A stretch of DNA of 64,000 bases from positions 102,049 through 166,048 of the forward strand of contig NZ_STGW01000002.1 in NCBI RefSeq assembly GCF_004912195.1, in the 5' to 3' direction. Origin of the DNA: Nocardioides caeni (GTDB lineage Bacteria > Actinomycetota > Actinomycetes > Propionibacteriales > Nocardioidaceae). Below, one piece after another: positions 1 through 8,902 of this stretch. The notes below the pieces were generated by a model, which had not been told where the DNA came from, did not search any database, and saw only the letters and a list, made by a program, of their open reading frames with translations. Position numbers and translations under genes: made by a program. Each line of letters starts with the position of its first letter. Position 1 is the first letter of the stretch.

Positions 1-1
1 G

Positions 2-673
2 GCGCTGGGGGCCTGGGTGCGGGAGCGCTCGGTGGTGGGCGTGATGGGCGGGCACGCCGCCGAGCGCGGTAGCACGGCCTATGCCGAGGCAGCGCGGCTC
101 GGCTCCCTGCTGGGAGCCCGCCACGTCGTGGCCACCGGCGGCGGACCGGGCGCGATGGAGGCCGCCAACCTCGGCGGACGGCTTGCGGGGCTCGGCCCGG
201 ACACCCTCGACGAGGCGCTGCGGCGGGTCGCCGAGGTGCCGTCCTTCCGTCCGTCGATCGACGCGTGGGTCGCGGCCGCGCGCTCGGCCCTGGAGCGCGC
301 CCCCGATCCCCGGCCGACCCTGGGCGTGCCGACCTGGCACTACGGCCACGAGCCGCCGAACCTGTTCGCCACCGCCATTGCGAAGTACTTCCGCAACGCG
401 CTGCGCGAGGCGATCCTGCTGCAGGTCTGCGACGCCGGCATCGTCTTCCTGCCGGGCGCCGGCGGCACGGTGCAGGAGATCTTCCAGGACGCCTGCGAGA
501 ACTACTACGCCACCGAGGAGGCCGTGGCCCCCATGGTGCTGGTCGGGCGTGCCTACTGGACCGAGCGGCTCCCTGCCTGGCCGCTGCTGCAGGCCCTCGC
601 CCGCGGACGCCCGATGGAGCGCCACGTGCACCTGGTCGACACGGTCGAGGAGGCCGCGGTCCTGTTCGCCTGA
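2..673 (+). CDS. LOG-family Rossmann nucleotide-binding protein, 5' partial
   Basis: The frame is open to the left edge, so the N terminus lies outside the window; a GTG at 17 is the first start inside it. The glycine-rich GGGPGAMEA motif and the later PGAGGTVQE motif are the two nucleotide/phosphate-binding signatures of the LOG / lysine-decarboxylase-like family. Some members are cytokinin riboside-5'-monophosphate phosphoribohydrolases; many are of unknown role. The segment between the motifs (PTWHYGHEPPN) is longer than in short LOG proteins, suggesting the larger actinobacterial subgroup. The gene converges on the glycosyltransferase gene, with a short tandem repeat between them. The substrate cannot be told from sequence. 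Confidence 0.8.
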   Translation, partial: ALGAWVRERSVVGVMGGHAAERGSTAYAEAARLGSLLGARHVVATGGGPGAMEAANLGGRLAGLGPDTLDEALRRVAEVPSFRPSIDAWVAAARSALERAPDPRPTLGVPTWHYGHEPPNLFATAIAKYFRNALREAILLQVCDAGIVFLPGAGGTVQEIFQDACENYYATEEAVAPMVLVGRAYWTERLPAWPLLQALARGRPMERHVHLVDTVEEAAVLFA

Positions 674-688
674 CCCACGAAGTGCCCC

Positions 689-740
689 GGTTTCTCACCC
701 GAGGTGCGAGGGTTTCTCACCCGAGGTGTGGAGGTTTCTC
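689..740. repeat. 22-bp tandem direct repeat between convergent genes
   Basis: Two consecutive 22-bp units (689-710 and 711-732) share ggtttctcacccgaggtg and differ only near their ends; a third partial copy begins at 733. The repeat fills the gap between two convergent genes. A short inverted pair (ccgag at 721-725, ctcgg at 738-742) could form a weak hairpin. Function is unknown; it could be an intergenic repeat family or part of a termination region. Confidence 0.75.
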
Positions 741-743
741 GGC

Positions 744-1892
744 TCAGGCAGCGCGGCGGGTGGGCACACCGGCGGCGAGGTCACCGATGACCGCGCGATA
801 GTGCGTGAGCAGCTGCTCGTTGATCGCCGACCACGACCGCTCCTGGACCGCCCGCACGGCGGTGACGCCCATCCTCGTGCGCAGGCGCTCGTCGCCGACG
901 AGCCGGTCGACGCAGGCGGCGAGGTCGGCGCCGTCGCCCGGCTCGTAGAGGAGGCCGGTGGCGCCGTGGGCCACGACGTCGATCGGACCGCCGGCGGCGG
1001 GCGCGACGACGGGTACGCCGGAGGCGAGCGCCTCTTGCGCCGACTGGCAGAAGGTCTCATAGCGGCCCGTGTGGACGAACAGGTCGAGGGAGGCGTAGGC
1101 CCGGCTCAGGTCGTCGCCGTGCAGCAGGCCGAGGAAGTCGGCGCGGTCCCCGAACAGGCCCCGCAGCCGCGCCTCCTCCGGTCCCCCGCCGACGATGACC
1201 AGCCGCAGGCGCGGGTCGTCGGCGATGTGGAGGAGCAGCTCCAGCTCCTTCTCGGCGGCCAGCCGTCCGACGTACCCCACGAGCAGGCGGCCGTCGGGCG
1301 CCAGCTCGCGGCGCAGCGCGTCGTCGCGGTGGCGCGGGTGGAAGGCGACCAGGTCGACGCCGCGGCCCCACCGGTGGACGTTCGGTACGCCGAGCGCGTC
1401 GAGCTGGTCCATGCTCGCGGTCGACGGCGCGAGGGTCCGGTCGACGAGCTGGTGGATGCGCCGGGTCAGCCCGGCCATCGCCCGGACCCCGCCCGGCAGG
1501 TCGTAGCGCTCGGCGAACCCGACGAGGTCGGTCTGGTAGATCGCGACGGTGGGCACGCCCAGCTCGGCCGCCGCACGTGCCGCCGGATAGCCGAGGGTCG
1601 CCGGCGAGGCGATGTGCACCACGTCGGGCCCGAACTCCGTCATCACGTGGCGCAGCCGGCGGCGCGTCTCCAGGCCGACCCGGAAGTCCGGATAGAAGGG
1701 CAGGTTGGCGCCGCGGGCGCGCCGGACGCGAAAGCCGACGTAGGTGTCCGGCCCCGTCGGCGCGACCAGCTCGGCGCGGTGGCCCTCGGCGGCCAGGTGC
1801 TCGAGCACGCGGCGCACGGAGTTGGTGACCCCGTTGACCTGCGGGAGGAACGACTCGGCCACCACGAGCACACGCATCGGGTTCTGGTCCAT
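744..1892 (-). CDS. mgtA: Family-4 glycosyltransferase, MgtA-like mannosyltransferase
   Basis: A 382-residue GT-B fold protein. The N terminus carries the RVLVVAESFLPQVNGVTNS signature. The middle has IYQTDLVGFAERY, and the C-terminal donor domain has HTGRYETFCQSAQEALASG followed by GVPVVAPAAGGP, where the E-x7-E type motif sits. These closely resemble mycobacterial MgtA (Rv0557), a GDP-mannose-dependent alpha-mannosyltransferase acting on a glycolipid acceptor at the inner face of the membrane. Donor and acceptor are inferred from that similarity. A second in-frame ATG (MRVLVV) lies five codons downstream and is an equally plausible start. The gene stands alone, divergent from the metallophosphoesterase gene. 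Confidence 0.8.
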   Translation of the reverse strand: MDQNPMRVLVVAESFLPQVNGVTNSVRRVLEHLAAEGHRAELVAPTGPDTYVGFRVRRARGANLPFYPDFRVGLETRRRLRHVMTEFGPDVVHIASPATLGYPAARAAAELGVPTVAIYQTDLVGFAERYDLPGGVRAMAGLTRRIHQLVDRTLAPSTASMDQLDALGVPNVHRWGRGVDLVAFHPRHRDDALRRELAPDGRLLVGYVGRLAAEKELELLLHIADDPRLRLVIVGGGPEEARLRGLFGDRADFLGLLHGDDLSRAYASLDLFVHTGRYETFCQSAQEALASGVPVVAPAAGGPIDVVAHGATGLLYEPGDGADLAACVDRLVGDERLRTRMGVTAVRAVQERSWSAINEQLLTHYRAVIGDLAAGVPTRRAA

Positions 1893-2030
1893 GGCTGCGA
1901 CGCTAGGAACGACGTCACAACGATCGCCGACACCGATGGGAGTGGCGGGCGACCGGCACGTGAACGTCAGGGTGCAGAGTCTTCACCAAGAGCGACGTGA
2001 CCCGCGTCACCAGCGGATCGTTGGGTTGCC

Positions 2031-3758
2031 GTGGAGATCTCACGTCGCGACCTGATCCGCCAGACCGCCGCCGGAGGCCTAGCCGCCGCTGCCCTCACCA
2101 TGCCGGGCGTCATCCGGTCGGCAGCGGCCACCTCCAGCACGCCGCCGAGCCCGACCGGGACGGTCGGCCGGACCTTCACCACGAGCGCCGCGGGCGCCCA
2201 GGGCTACCGCAAGGTCATCACGGCGTCGGGCGAGCAGCACCTGACGCGCCCCGGTCTCGGCATCACCGCCGACGCGGGCCGTGCGAGCCGCCGGACCGGC
2301 CTGATCTCGTTCGTGCAGCTCAGTGACGTCCACATCGTCGACGCCCAGTCGCCGCTGCGGCTGGAGTGGACCGACCGTCTCGACGACCCCAGTCCGCTGC
2401 CCGCGATCGGGTTGTTCAGCTCGTCGTACCGTCCGCAGGAGATGCTGACCGGTCAGGTCGCGGACGCCATGGTCCGCGCGATCAACCAGATCGCCGTCGG
2501 CCCCGTCACCGGCAAGCCGTTCGCCCTGGCCATCCAGACCGGCGACAACTCCGACAACTCGCAGCTCAACGAGGTGCGCTGGAACATCGGCGTCCTCAAC
2601 GGCGGGCAGGTGCGCGTCGACTCCGGCAACCCGACCCGCTGGGAGGGTGTCGCCGACAGCTTCGCCGCGACGTACGACGCCGCGTACTGGCACCCGGACG
2701 GCAACCCCGCCGGCAAGCCGGTCGACCGCCCCCGCTCCGAATACGGCTTCCCCGTGGTCCCCGGTCTGCTCAACGCCGCCCGCGCCCCCTTCCAGGCGCA
2801 GGGCCTGCAGATCCCGTGGTACTCGGTCTTCGGCAACCACGACGGCCTGGTCCAGGGCAACTTCCCGACCAGCACGCTGCAGCTCAACCTGCTCGCGCTC
2901 GGCGCGCTCAAGATCGTCTCGCCCCCGATCGGTCTCGACCCGCAGCAGCTCGCGCAGGACCTGTCGACCAACCCGGCAGCCCTGCTCACCAACCTCCTCG
3001 GGGGCGCCGCGAACACCTCGGTCCGGCTGGTGACCCCCGACCTCAACCGCCGACTGCTGACCCGCAAGCAGGTCGTCGAGCAGCACTTCACGATGGGCGG
3101 CGCGCCGTTCGGCCACGGGTTCACCGCGGACAACCGGTCCAAGGGCACGGCCTACTACCACTTCGACAAGGCCCAGTTCCGCTTCGTCGTCCTCGACACG
3201 GTCAACCCCAACGGCTATGCCGACGGCTCGCTGGACGCGACCCAGTTCGCCTGGCTCAAGGCGCTGCTCGCGCAGTCGGGCGACAAGGTGGTGATGGTGT
3301 TCAGCCACCACACCTCCGACACGATGGGCAACCCGCTCGTCGCCACCGGCGGCAGCACGGAGCTGCGCACCACCGGCGGCAAGGTCCTCGAGACGCTGCT
3401 GGCCCACCGCCAGGTCATCGCCTGGATCAACGGCCACACCCACGTCAACACGATCACGCCGCGGCCCGGACCCACCGGCGGCGGCCTGTGGGAGATCACC
3501 ACGGCCTCCCACATCGACTGGCCGCAGCAGGCCCGCATCATCGAGATCGCCGACAACGCCGACGGCACCCTGTCGATCTTCACCACGATGGTCGACCACG
3601 CCGGACCGGCGTCCGACGGCGCCGGCCTCGGCTCGGCCACGGCACTCGCCGGCCTCGCCCGTGAGCTGTCCGCCAACGACTGGCACGACCACACCAAGGG
3701 CCTGGGCACGCCGCAGGACCGCAACGTCGAGCTGCTGGTGGCCGACCCGCTCGCCTGA
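2031..3758 (+). CDS. Tat-exported TIGR03767-type metallophosphoesterase
   Basis: A 575-residue protein starting at GTG. It opens with SRRDLIRQ followed by an Ala-rich hydrophobic stretch ending near SAAATS, a twin-arginine signal peptide with a plausible cleavage site around residue 34. Calcineurin-like metal ligands are visible: LSDVHIVD (about residue 97), TGDNSDN, FGNHDG, and near the C terminus FSHHTSD and NGHTHVN. The length and architecture fit the actinobacterial TIGR03767 family, whose substrates are not established. It is expected to fold in the cytoplasm and be exported with bound metal. A 7-bp stem (3746-3763) spans the stop codon and may help termination before convergent rlmN. 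Confidence 0.85.
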   Translation: MEISRRDLIRQTAAGGLAAAALTMPGVIRSAAATSSTPPSPTGTVGRTFTTSAAGAQGYRKVITASGEQHLTRPGLGITADAGRASRRTGLISFVQLSDVHIVDAQSPLRLEWTDRLDDPSPLPAIGLFSSSYRPQEMLTGQVADAMVRAINQIAVGPVTGKPFALAIQTGDNSDNSQLNEVRWNIGVLNGGQVRVDSGNPTRWEGVADSFAATYDAAYWHPDGNPAGKPVDRPRSEYGFPVVPGLLNAARAPFQAQGLQIPWYSVFGNHDGLVQGNFPTSTLQLNLLALGALKIVSPPIGLDPQQLAQDLSTNPAALLTNLLGGAANTSVRLVTPDLNRRLLTRKQVVEQHFTMGGAPFGHGFTADNRSKGTAYYHFDKAQFRFVVLDTVNPNGYADGSLDATQFAWLKALLAQSGDKVVMVFSHHTSDTMGNPLVATGGSTELRTTGGKVLETLLAHRQVIAWINGHTHVNTITPRPGPTGGGLWEITTASHIDWPQQARIIEIADNADGTLSIFTTMVDHAGPASDGAGLGSATALAGLARELSANDWHDHTKGLGTPQDRNVELLVADPLA

Positions 3759-3776
3759 GCGGGCGCCAGCGAGGGC

Positions 3777-4910
3777 CTACTCGGAGGCCGCGAGCTGTCC
3801 GCAGGCGGCGTCGATCTCGCTGCCGCGGGTGTCGCGCAGCGTCGTGGAGATCCCGAAGTCGTTGAGGCGGCGGACGAACTCCGACATGTCCTCCTCGGCC
3901 GACCGGGTGAACCGGGAGCCGGGGATGTCGTTGAGCGGGATCGGGTTGACGTGGACCCAGCCAGTGCCACGGCCGTCGCCCGCCAGCACCTCGCCGAGCA
4001 GGTCGGCGCGCCACGCCTGGTCGTTGATGTCCTTCATCAGGGCGTACTCGATCGACACCCGACGGCCGGTCTTGGAGAAGTACTCGTAGGCCGCGTCGAC
4101 CGTCTCGGCGACCGAGAAGCGGGTGTTGATCGGGACGATCTCGTTGCGCAGCTCGTCGTCGGGGGCGTGCAGCGAGAGCGCCAACGTCACCGGGATGCCC
4201 TCGTCGGCCAGCTGCCTGATCCGCGGCACCAGACCGACGGTGGAGACCGTCACGTGGCGGGCGGAGAGGCCGAGGCCCGCGGGCGGCTCCTCGATCAGGC
4301 GTCGTACGGCGCCGAGCGTCGCCTTGTAGTTGGCGAGCGGCTCGCCCATGCCCATGAAGACCACGTTCGACAGTCGACCGGGCCCCCCGGCGACCTCGCC
4401 GGAGGCCATCGCCCGGGCACCGACGACGACCTGGTGCACGATCTCCGCGGTCGACATGTTGCGGGTCAGGCCGCCCTGACCGGTCGCGCAGAACGGGCAG
4501 GCCATGCCGCAGCCGGCCTGGCTGGAGATGCAGATGGTGGCGCGGTCCTTGTAGCGCATCAGCACGGACTCGACCAGCGAGCCGTCGAAGAGCTTCCACA
4601 ACGTCTTGACCGTCTTGCCCTGGTCGGCGCTCTGCTGCCGGATCGGGTCCATCAGGTCGGGCAGCAACGCTGCGACGAGCTCGGCGCGCTGGGCGGCCGG
4701 CAGGTCGGTCATCTCGGCCGGATCGTGCACGAGCCGACCGAAGTAGTGAGTGGACAGCTGCTGGGCCCGGAAGCCGGGCAGGCCCATCTCGGTGAGCAGC
4801 TCCTTGCGCTCCGCGGGCGTCAGGTCGGCCAGGTGGCGGGGTGGCTTCTTGCGTCCTCGCGGCTCCGCGAGGACGAGGGGAAGCGGGCGCGGGCCGGGCT
4901 GCTCGGTCAT
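3777..4910 (-). CDS. rlmN: Dual-specificity rRNA/tRNA methyltransferase RlmN
   Basis: A radical-SAM enzyme that methylates C2 of A2503 in 23S rRNA and A37 of some tRNAs. The [15 protein letters not shown] segment supplies the first catalytic cysteine plus the CxxxCxxC [4Fe-4S] ligands. The second methyl-carrying cysteine is in AACGQLA near the C terminus. Other family motifs present are [17 protein letters not shown] and NDIPGS. I choose the ATG at 4910, behind GGAGAA; a GTG six codons upstream (4928) is possible. It is encoded convergently with the phosphoesterase, 18 bp away. About 377 residues, normal for the family. Confidence 0.95.
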   Translation of the reverse strand: MTEQPGPRPLPLVLAEPRGRKKPPRHLADLTPAERKELLTEMGLPGFRAQQLSTHYFGRLVHDPAEMTDLPAAQRAELVAALLPDLMDPIRQQSADQGKTVKTLWKLFDGSLVESVLMRYKDRATICISSQAGCGMACPFCATGQGGLTRNMSTAEIVHQVVVGARAMASGEVAGGPGRLSNVVFMGMGEPLANYKATLGAVRRLIEEPPAGLGLSARHVTVSTVGLVPRIRQLADEGIPVTLALSLHAPDDELRNEIVPINTRFSVAETVDAAYEYFSKTGRRVSIEYALMKDINDQAWRADLLGEVLAGDGRGTGWVHVNPIPLNDIPGSRFTRSAEEDMSEFVRRLNDFGISTTLRDTRGSEIDAACGQLAASE

Positions 4911-4992
4911 CGTCGCCGATTCTCCCACCCGGAGGCGGGCCGGCCCAACTGCGCGGCGCGGTGACCTGGCGCTCAGGCCCGGGTCAGCCCGG

Positions 4993-5379
4993 TCAGGTGT
5001 CCTTCTGGAGCAGGAACCACAGCACGCCGACGGCCACGCCGACGACGACCACGATGGTGCACACGATGCCGAGCAGCATGTAGCGCGCGAACCGGCGGGT
5101 GCGGTGCGGGACCAGCAGGCCGATCGGTACGACGAGGGTGAGCAGCACGAACGGGAACAGCTCCTCGGCGCGCTCGTAGCCGGCGATCGCCTTCACGATC
5201 GCGGCGTAGGCGCCAGGGACCACGATGATCGACACCATGCCGGTGAAGAAGCCGGCCAGCGGGAAGAAGACCGGGTGCCCGCGATGGAACCAGTCGGGGC
5301 GGCGCGACCTGTCGGTCGCGTCGCTGTCCTCGTCGGCCGCGTCGGGTGCGCCCGCCGCGGCATCGATTCGCTGATCCAT
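4993..5379 (-). CDS. Small multi-spanning membrane protein of unknown function
   Basis: A 128-residue product. The first 30 residues are acidic and hydrophilic. Three hydrophobic segments follow: [35 protein letters not shown] and [19 protein letters not shown], the last close to the C terminus. No enzymatic motif is visible and I do not recognise the family. It is divergent from kynA with only about 50 bp between starts, so its promoter must lie in or next to the kynA 5' region. That closeness does not by itself imply a role in tryptophan metabolism. Confidence 0.7.
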   Translation of the reverse strand: MDQRIDAAAGAPDAADEDSDATDRSRRPDWFHRGHPVFFPLAGFFTGMVSIIVVPGAYAAIVKAIAGYERAEELFPFVLLTLVVPIGLLVPHRTRRFARYMLLGIVCTIVVVVGVAVGVLWFLLQKDT

Positions 5380-5429
5380 GTCCGGGCGATCGTAGCCAAC
5401 GAACCCTGCAGGACCATGGTCGAGGGGCC

Positions 5430-6239
5430 ATGCTTGATCCCGTGGCGACCTCGGACCAGCACCCCTCCCTGACCTACAGCAGCTATCTCGCGCTCGACGA
5501 CGTGCTCTCGGCGCAGCATCCCCGCTCCGACGAGCACGACGAGCTGCTGTTCATCGTCATCCACCAGGTCTACGAGCTGTGGTTCAAGCAGATGCTCCAC
5601 GAGCTCGCCGGGCTGCAGGTCCGACTGGAGTCCGGCGACGCGCCCCGAGCGCTGCACACCCTCGGCCGGATCCTCACCATCCTGAAGGTCGCCGTGGCGC
5701 AGGTCGACGTCCTCGAGACGATGACACCGCGCCAGTTCACCAGCTTCCGCGGACGCCTGGACGCCTCCAGCGGCTTCCAGTCCGCCCAGTTCCGCACGCT
5801 CGAGGCGACGCTGGGGCGCCGCGACCCGCAGGTCCTCGCGCACTATCCGGAGGGCACCGCCGACCGGGCGATGGTCGCGGCCGCCATGGACCGCCCCTCC
5901 CTGTTCGACTCCTACCTCCGCCACCTCCACCGCCAGGGGTACGACGTCCCGGCGGCCGCGCTCGACCGGGACCTCACCGTGGCGTGGGAGCCGTTGGAGC
6001 CGGTCCAGGACCTGCTGCTGGCCGTCTATGCCGACGACGGCGCGGCCGCGCAGGTCGCCGAGCGCCTGGTCGACCTCGACGAGGGTCTGCAGGAGTGGCG
6101 CTACCGCCACGTGAAGATGGTCGAGCGCACCATCGGCGCCAGGCCCGGCACCGGCGGGTCCAGCGGGGCCGGCTACCTGTGGTCGACCGTGACCCGGTCC
6201 CTCTTCCCCGACCTCTGGGCGATCCGGAGCCGGATGTGA
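5430..6239 (+). CDS. kynA: Tryptophan 2,3-dioxygenase
   Basis: A heme enzyme catalysing the first step of the kynurenine pathway, L-tryptophan to N-formylkynurenine. The N-terminal active-site helix is in HDELLFIVIHQVYELWFKQM. FTSFRGRL and SGFQSAQFR follow. The C-terminal RHVKMVERTIG (with the probable axial heme histidine) and GTGGSSGAGYL form the family signature. The start is taken as ATG 5430 behind GAGGGG, giving about 269 residues; GTG 5442 is an alternative. The open frame extends further upstream, but that stretch overlaps the divergent gene and is not family-like. The stop overlaps the kynU start by 4 bp (GTGA), so the two are translationally coupled. Confidence 0.93.
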   Translation: MLDPVATSDQHPSLTYSSYLALDDVLSAQHPRSDEHDELLFIVIHQVYELWFKQMLHELAGLQVRLESGDAPRALHTLGRILTILKVAVAQVDVLETMTPRQFTSFRGRLDASSGFQSAQFRTLEATLGRRDPQVLAHYPEGTADRAMVAAAMDRPSLFDSYLRHLHRQGYDVPAAALDRDLTVAWEPLEPVQDLLLAVYADDGAAAQVAERLVDLDEGLQEWRYRHVKMVERTIGARPGTGGSSGAGYLWSTVTRSLFPDLWAIRSRM

Positions 6240-7414
6240 TCCCCGACCCGCGTGACCTCGCCCGGCACTATTCGCGCTTCGCGGTCGACGACCGGCTGCT
6301 GCTGACCGGGCACTCCCACCAGGCGTGGCCCGACGTCGCGCGCGAAGGAGTCCTCGACGCGTTCGACGACGCCGCCGAGGTCGTGGACCTCAAATGGGCA
6401 CGCGCCGAGGAGCGGGCCGAGCGGCTGCGGGCCGCCGTCCGGGAGCTGCTCGACGACCCCGCCGGCGAGGTCGCCCTCGGCGCGAGCACCCACGACCTGC
6501 TGGTCCGCCTCCTGTCCTCCCTCGACCTGACCGCGCGGCCGCGGCTGGTGACCACCGACGGCGAGTTCCACTCGGCGCGACGCCAGCTGGCGCGGCTCTC
6601 CGAGGCGGGCCTGGAGGTCGTGCGGGTCCCGGCGCAGCCCGCGGCCACCCTGGCCGCCCGGATGGCCGACACGATCGACGCCCGGACGGCCGCGGTGATC
6701 GTCTCCTCGGTCCTCTTCGAGACCGCCCAGGTCGTGCCCGAGCTCGATGCGCTCGCGGTCGCCTGCGCACGCCGCGGAGCCGAGCTGGTCGTCGACGCCT
6801 ACCACCAGCTCGGCGTCGTCCCGCTCTCGCTGGAAGCCGCCGGCCTGCGCGACGCGTGGGTGCTCGGCGGCGGCTACAAGTACCTCCAGCTCGGCGAGGG
6901 CAACTGCTTCCTGCGCCTGCCCTCCCACGCCGCGGGTCTGCGTCCGCTCGTCACCGGCTGGTACGCCGAGTTCGGCGACCTCGCCGACGCGCCCGGAGGC
7001 GCCGTCGCCTATGCCGTCGGCGCGGCCGGGTGGGCCGGGTCGACGTACGACCCGACGAGCCACTACCGCGCCGCGCGGGTGCTGGACTTCTTCGCCGACC
7101 AGGGGCTCACTCCCCCGGTCCTGCGGGAGGTCTCCCTGCACCAACGGGCGCTGCTGGTGCAGGCGTTCGACCAGCTCGACCTGCCGGACACGCTGGTGAC
7201 CCGTGACCGCGACACCGACCCGTCAGGCTTCGCGGGGTTCCTGACGCTCTTCAGCGACCGGGCCGCCGAGCTGCAGACCGCGCTCGCCGCGCGCGGTGTG
7301 CACACCGACAGTCGAGGGCCGCACCTGCGGTTCGGACCCGCGCCGTACCTCCGCGACGACCAGCTGCTCGACGCGATGGCCGCTCTCGGGGAGGTCGCTC
7401 AGAAAACCGCGTAG
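6236..7414 (+). CDS. kynU: Kynureninase
   Basis: A PLP enzyme of the aminotransferase fold that cleaves kynurenine (or its 3-hydroxy form) to anthranilate (or its 3-hydroxy form) plus alanine. The product of about 392 residues begins at a GTG overlapping the kynA stop. The Schiff-base lysine is in GGGYKYLQLGEGNCFLRLP. The PLP-binding aspartate/histidine region is VDAYHQLGVVPL, and the N-terminal GHSHQAWP matches kynureninases. No kynurenine formamidase gene is adjacent, so the middle step must be encoded elsewhere or be spontaneous. The 3' end overlaps convergent cdsA by 16 bp. Confidence 0.9.
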   Translation: MIPDPRDLARHYSRFAVDDRLLLTGHSHQAWPDVAREGVLDAFDDAAEVVDLKWARAEERAERLRAAVRELLDDPAGEVALGASTHDLLVRLLSSLDLTARPRLVTTDGEFHSARRQLARLSEAGLEVVRVPAQPAATLAARMADTIDARTAAVIVSSVLFETAQVVPELDALAVACARRGAELVVDAYHQLGVVPLSLEAAGLRDAWVLGGGYKYLQLGEGNCFLRLPSHAAGLRPLVTGWYAEFGDLADAPGGAVAYAVGAAGWAGSTYDPTSHYRAARVLDFFADQGLTPPVLREVSLHQRALLVQAFDQLDLPDTLVTRDRDTDPSGFAGFLTLFSDRAAELQTALAARGVHTDSRGPHLRFGPAPYLRDDQLLDAMAALGEVAQKTA

Positions 7415-8280
7415 TGCAGCAGGAGCCAGATCGGGGCGATGGTCGCGAGCAGTGAGTCGAGGCGATCCATCAGGCCACCGTGTCCGGGGATGACCTGGCT
7501 CATGTCCTTGATGCCGAGGTCGCGTTTCATGACCGATTCGCACAGGTCGCCCAGCGTGGCCATGACCACCGTGATCAGGCCCAGGGCGACACCGATCCAC
7601 CAGTCGCCGTCGAGCAGGTAGACGACCAGCGCGACACCGGCGCCGACGGTCGCGAGCGCCGATCCGGCGAAGCCCTCCCACGACTTCTTCGGCGAGATCA
7701 CCGGCGCCATCGGGTGCTTGCCGAAGAGGACGCCGGCCACGTAGCCGCCGATGTCGGAGGCGATCGTGACGAGGATGAACGTGATGATGCCCTTGACGCC
7801 GGGGTCGTCCAGGCCGCCTCCCGTGCGGCCTCCCTCGGCCAGCATCAGCGCGACGAAGGAGCCCAGGAAGGGCACGTAGACGAGGGTGAAGACCGACGCC
7901 GTCGCGTTCTTGACGTAGCCGTCGACGCCACGGCGCAGCAGCCACAGCATGATGACCAGGGCACTGACGGCGGTCGCGGTGACCAGCGCGGCCGAGCCCC
8001 ACAGGTAGGCGACGACGACCATCACGACGCCGCCGACCATCAGCGGCTGCTCGGGGAGGTCGATCTCCTTGGCGAGCAGGCCCTTGCGCATCTCCCAGAC
8101 CGCCACGACCACGGCGATCGCGACGATCACCATGAAGGCCGGCTTCCAGAACACCAGGGAGCCGGCGATCGCGCTCAGCAGCACGACGGCGGAGCCGATT
8201 GCCGCCTTCAGGTCACGGCCGGCGCGGCCGTGGTCCTTCTTCGGGGCAGCGTCGGACGAGGAGGGAGTCGAGGACGTCAT
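7399..8280 (-). CDS. cdsA: Phosphatidate cytidylyltransferase
   Basis: An integral membrane enzyme making CDP-diacylglycerol from CTP and phosphatidate, the branch point for membrane phospholipids. The 293-residue product has many hydrophobic helices. Its C-terminal signature, KRDLGIKDMSQVIPGHGG followed by LMDRLDS, matches the CTP-transferase consensus including the metal-binding aspartates. The N-terminal ~25 residues are hydrophilic (STPSSSDAAPKKDHGR), as in many actinobacterial CdsA. It follows frr on the same strand, giving the conserved order pyrH-frr-cdsA-rlmN, here interrupted by the opposite-strand kyn genes. Confidence 0.95.
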   Translation of the reverse strand: MTSSTPSSSDAAPKKDHGRAGRDLKAAIGSAVVLLSAIAGSLVFWKPAFMVIVAIAVVVAVWEMRKGLLAKEIDLPEQPLMVGGVVMVVVAYLWGSAALVTATAVSALVIMLWLLRRGVDGYVKNATASVFTLVYVPFLGSFVALMLAEGGRTGGGLDDPGVKGIITFILVTIASDIGGYVAGVLFGKHPMAPVISPKKSWEGFAGSALATVGAGVALVVYLLDGDWWIGVALGLITVVMATLGDLCESVMKRDLGIKDMSQVIPGHGGLMDRLDSLLATIAPIWLLLHYAVF

Positions 8281-8302
8281 CGAGGGCGGCGAGGAGTCGA
8301 GG

Positions 8303-8860
8303 TCAGACCTCGAGCAGCTCGGCTTCCTTGTTCTTCAGCATCTCGTCGATCGCGTCCGTGTGCTTCTTGGTCAGGCTATCGAGCTTCTTCTCGGCGCCGG
8401 TGACGTCGTCCTTGCCGACCTCGCCGTCCTTCTCGAGCTTCTCGAGGGCCTGCTTGGACTTCTGCCGCACCTGCCGCACGGCCACGCGACCGCCCTCGGC
8501 CTTCTCCTTGGCGATCTTGATGAACTCCTTGCGGCGCTCCTCGGTGAGCTCGGGGAACACGCAGCGCAGCTGCTTGCCGTCGCTCGAGGGGTTGACGCCC
8601 AGGTCGGAGTCACGGATGGCCCGCTCGACGTTGCCGAGCGCGCCGACGTCGTACGGCGAGACGAGGATGATCCGCGCCTCCGGAGCCGAGAACGACGCGA
8701 GCTGCTGCAGCGGCGTCGGCGTGCCGTAGTAGTCGACCATGATCTTGCTGAACATGCTGGGGTGGGCGCGACCGGCGCGGATCGCGGCGAACTCCTCGCG
8801 GGTCGCGTCGACCGACTTGCCCATCTTCTGGTCGGCCTCGTTGAGGGTCTCGTTGATCAC
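8303..8860 (-). CDS. frr: Ribosome recycling factor
   Basis: Splits post-termination ribosomes together with EF-G. The 185-residue length is exactly typical. Domain I and II signatures are present: RAGRAHPSMF near residue 30, YYGTPTPLQQLASF, and the C-terminal basic coiled segment RVAVRQVRQKSKQALEKL. It starts at GTG behind AAGGAG. It lies 42 bp downstream of pyrH and 23 bp upstream of cdsA and is probably co-transcribed with both. Confidence 0.97.
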   Translation of the reverse strand: MINETLNEADQKMGKSVDATREEFAAIRAGRAHPSMFSKIMVDYYGTPTPLQQLASFSAPEARIILVSPYDVGALGNVERAIRDSDLGVNPSSDGKQLRCVFPELTEERRKEFIKIAKEKAEGGRVAVRQVRQKSKQALEKLEKDGEVGKDDVTGAEKKLDSLTKKHTDAIDEMLKNKEAELLEV

Positions 8861-8902
8861 CGGTTCTCCTTCGTCGTGGGGCGGATCGTGCGTGTCGAGG
8901 AC

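Noticed and set aside
2079..3692. A 537-codon minus-strand frame opposite the metallophosphoesterase
   Set aside because: Product is repetitive Val/Gly/Arg sequence typical of an antisense frame in high-GC DNA; the plus strand carries a Tat signal and metal motifs.
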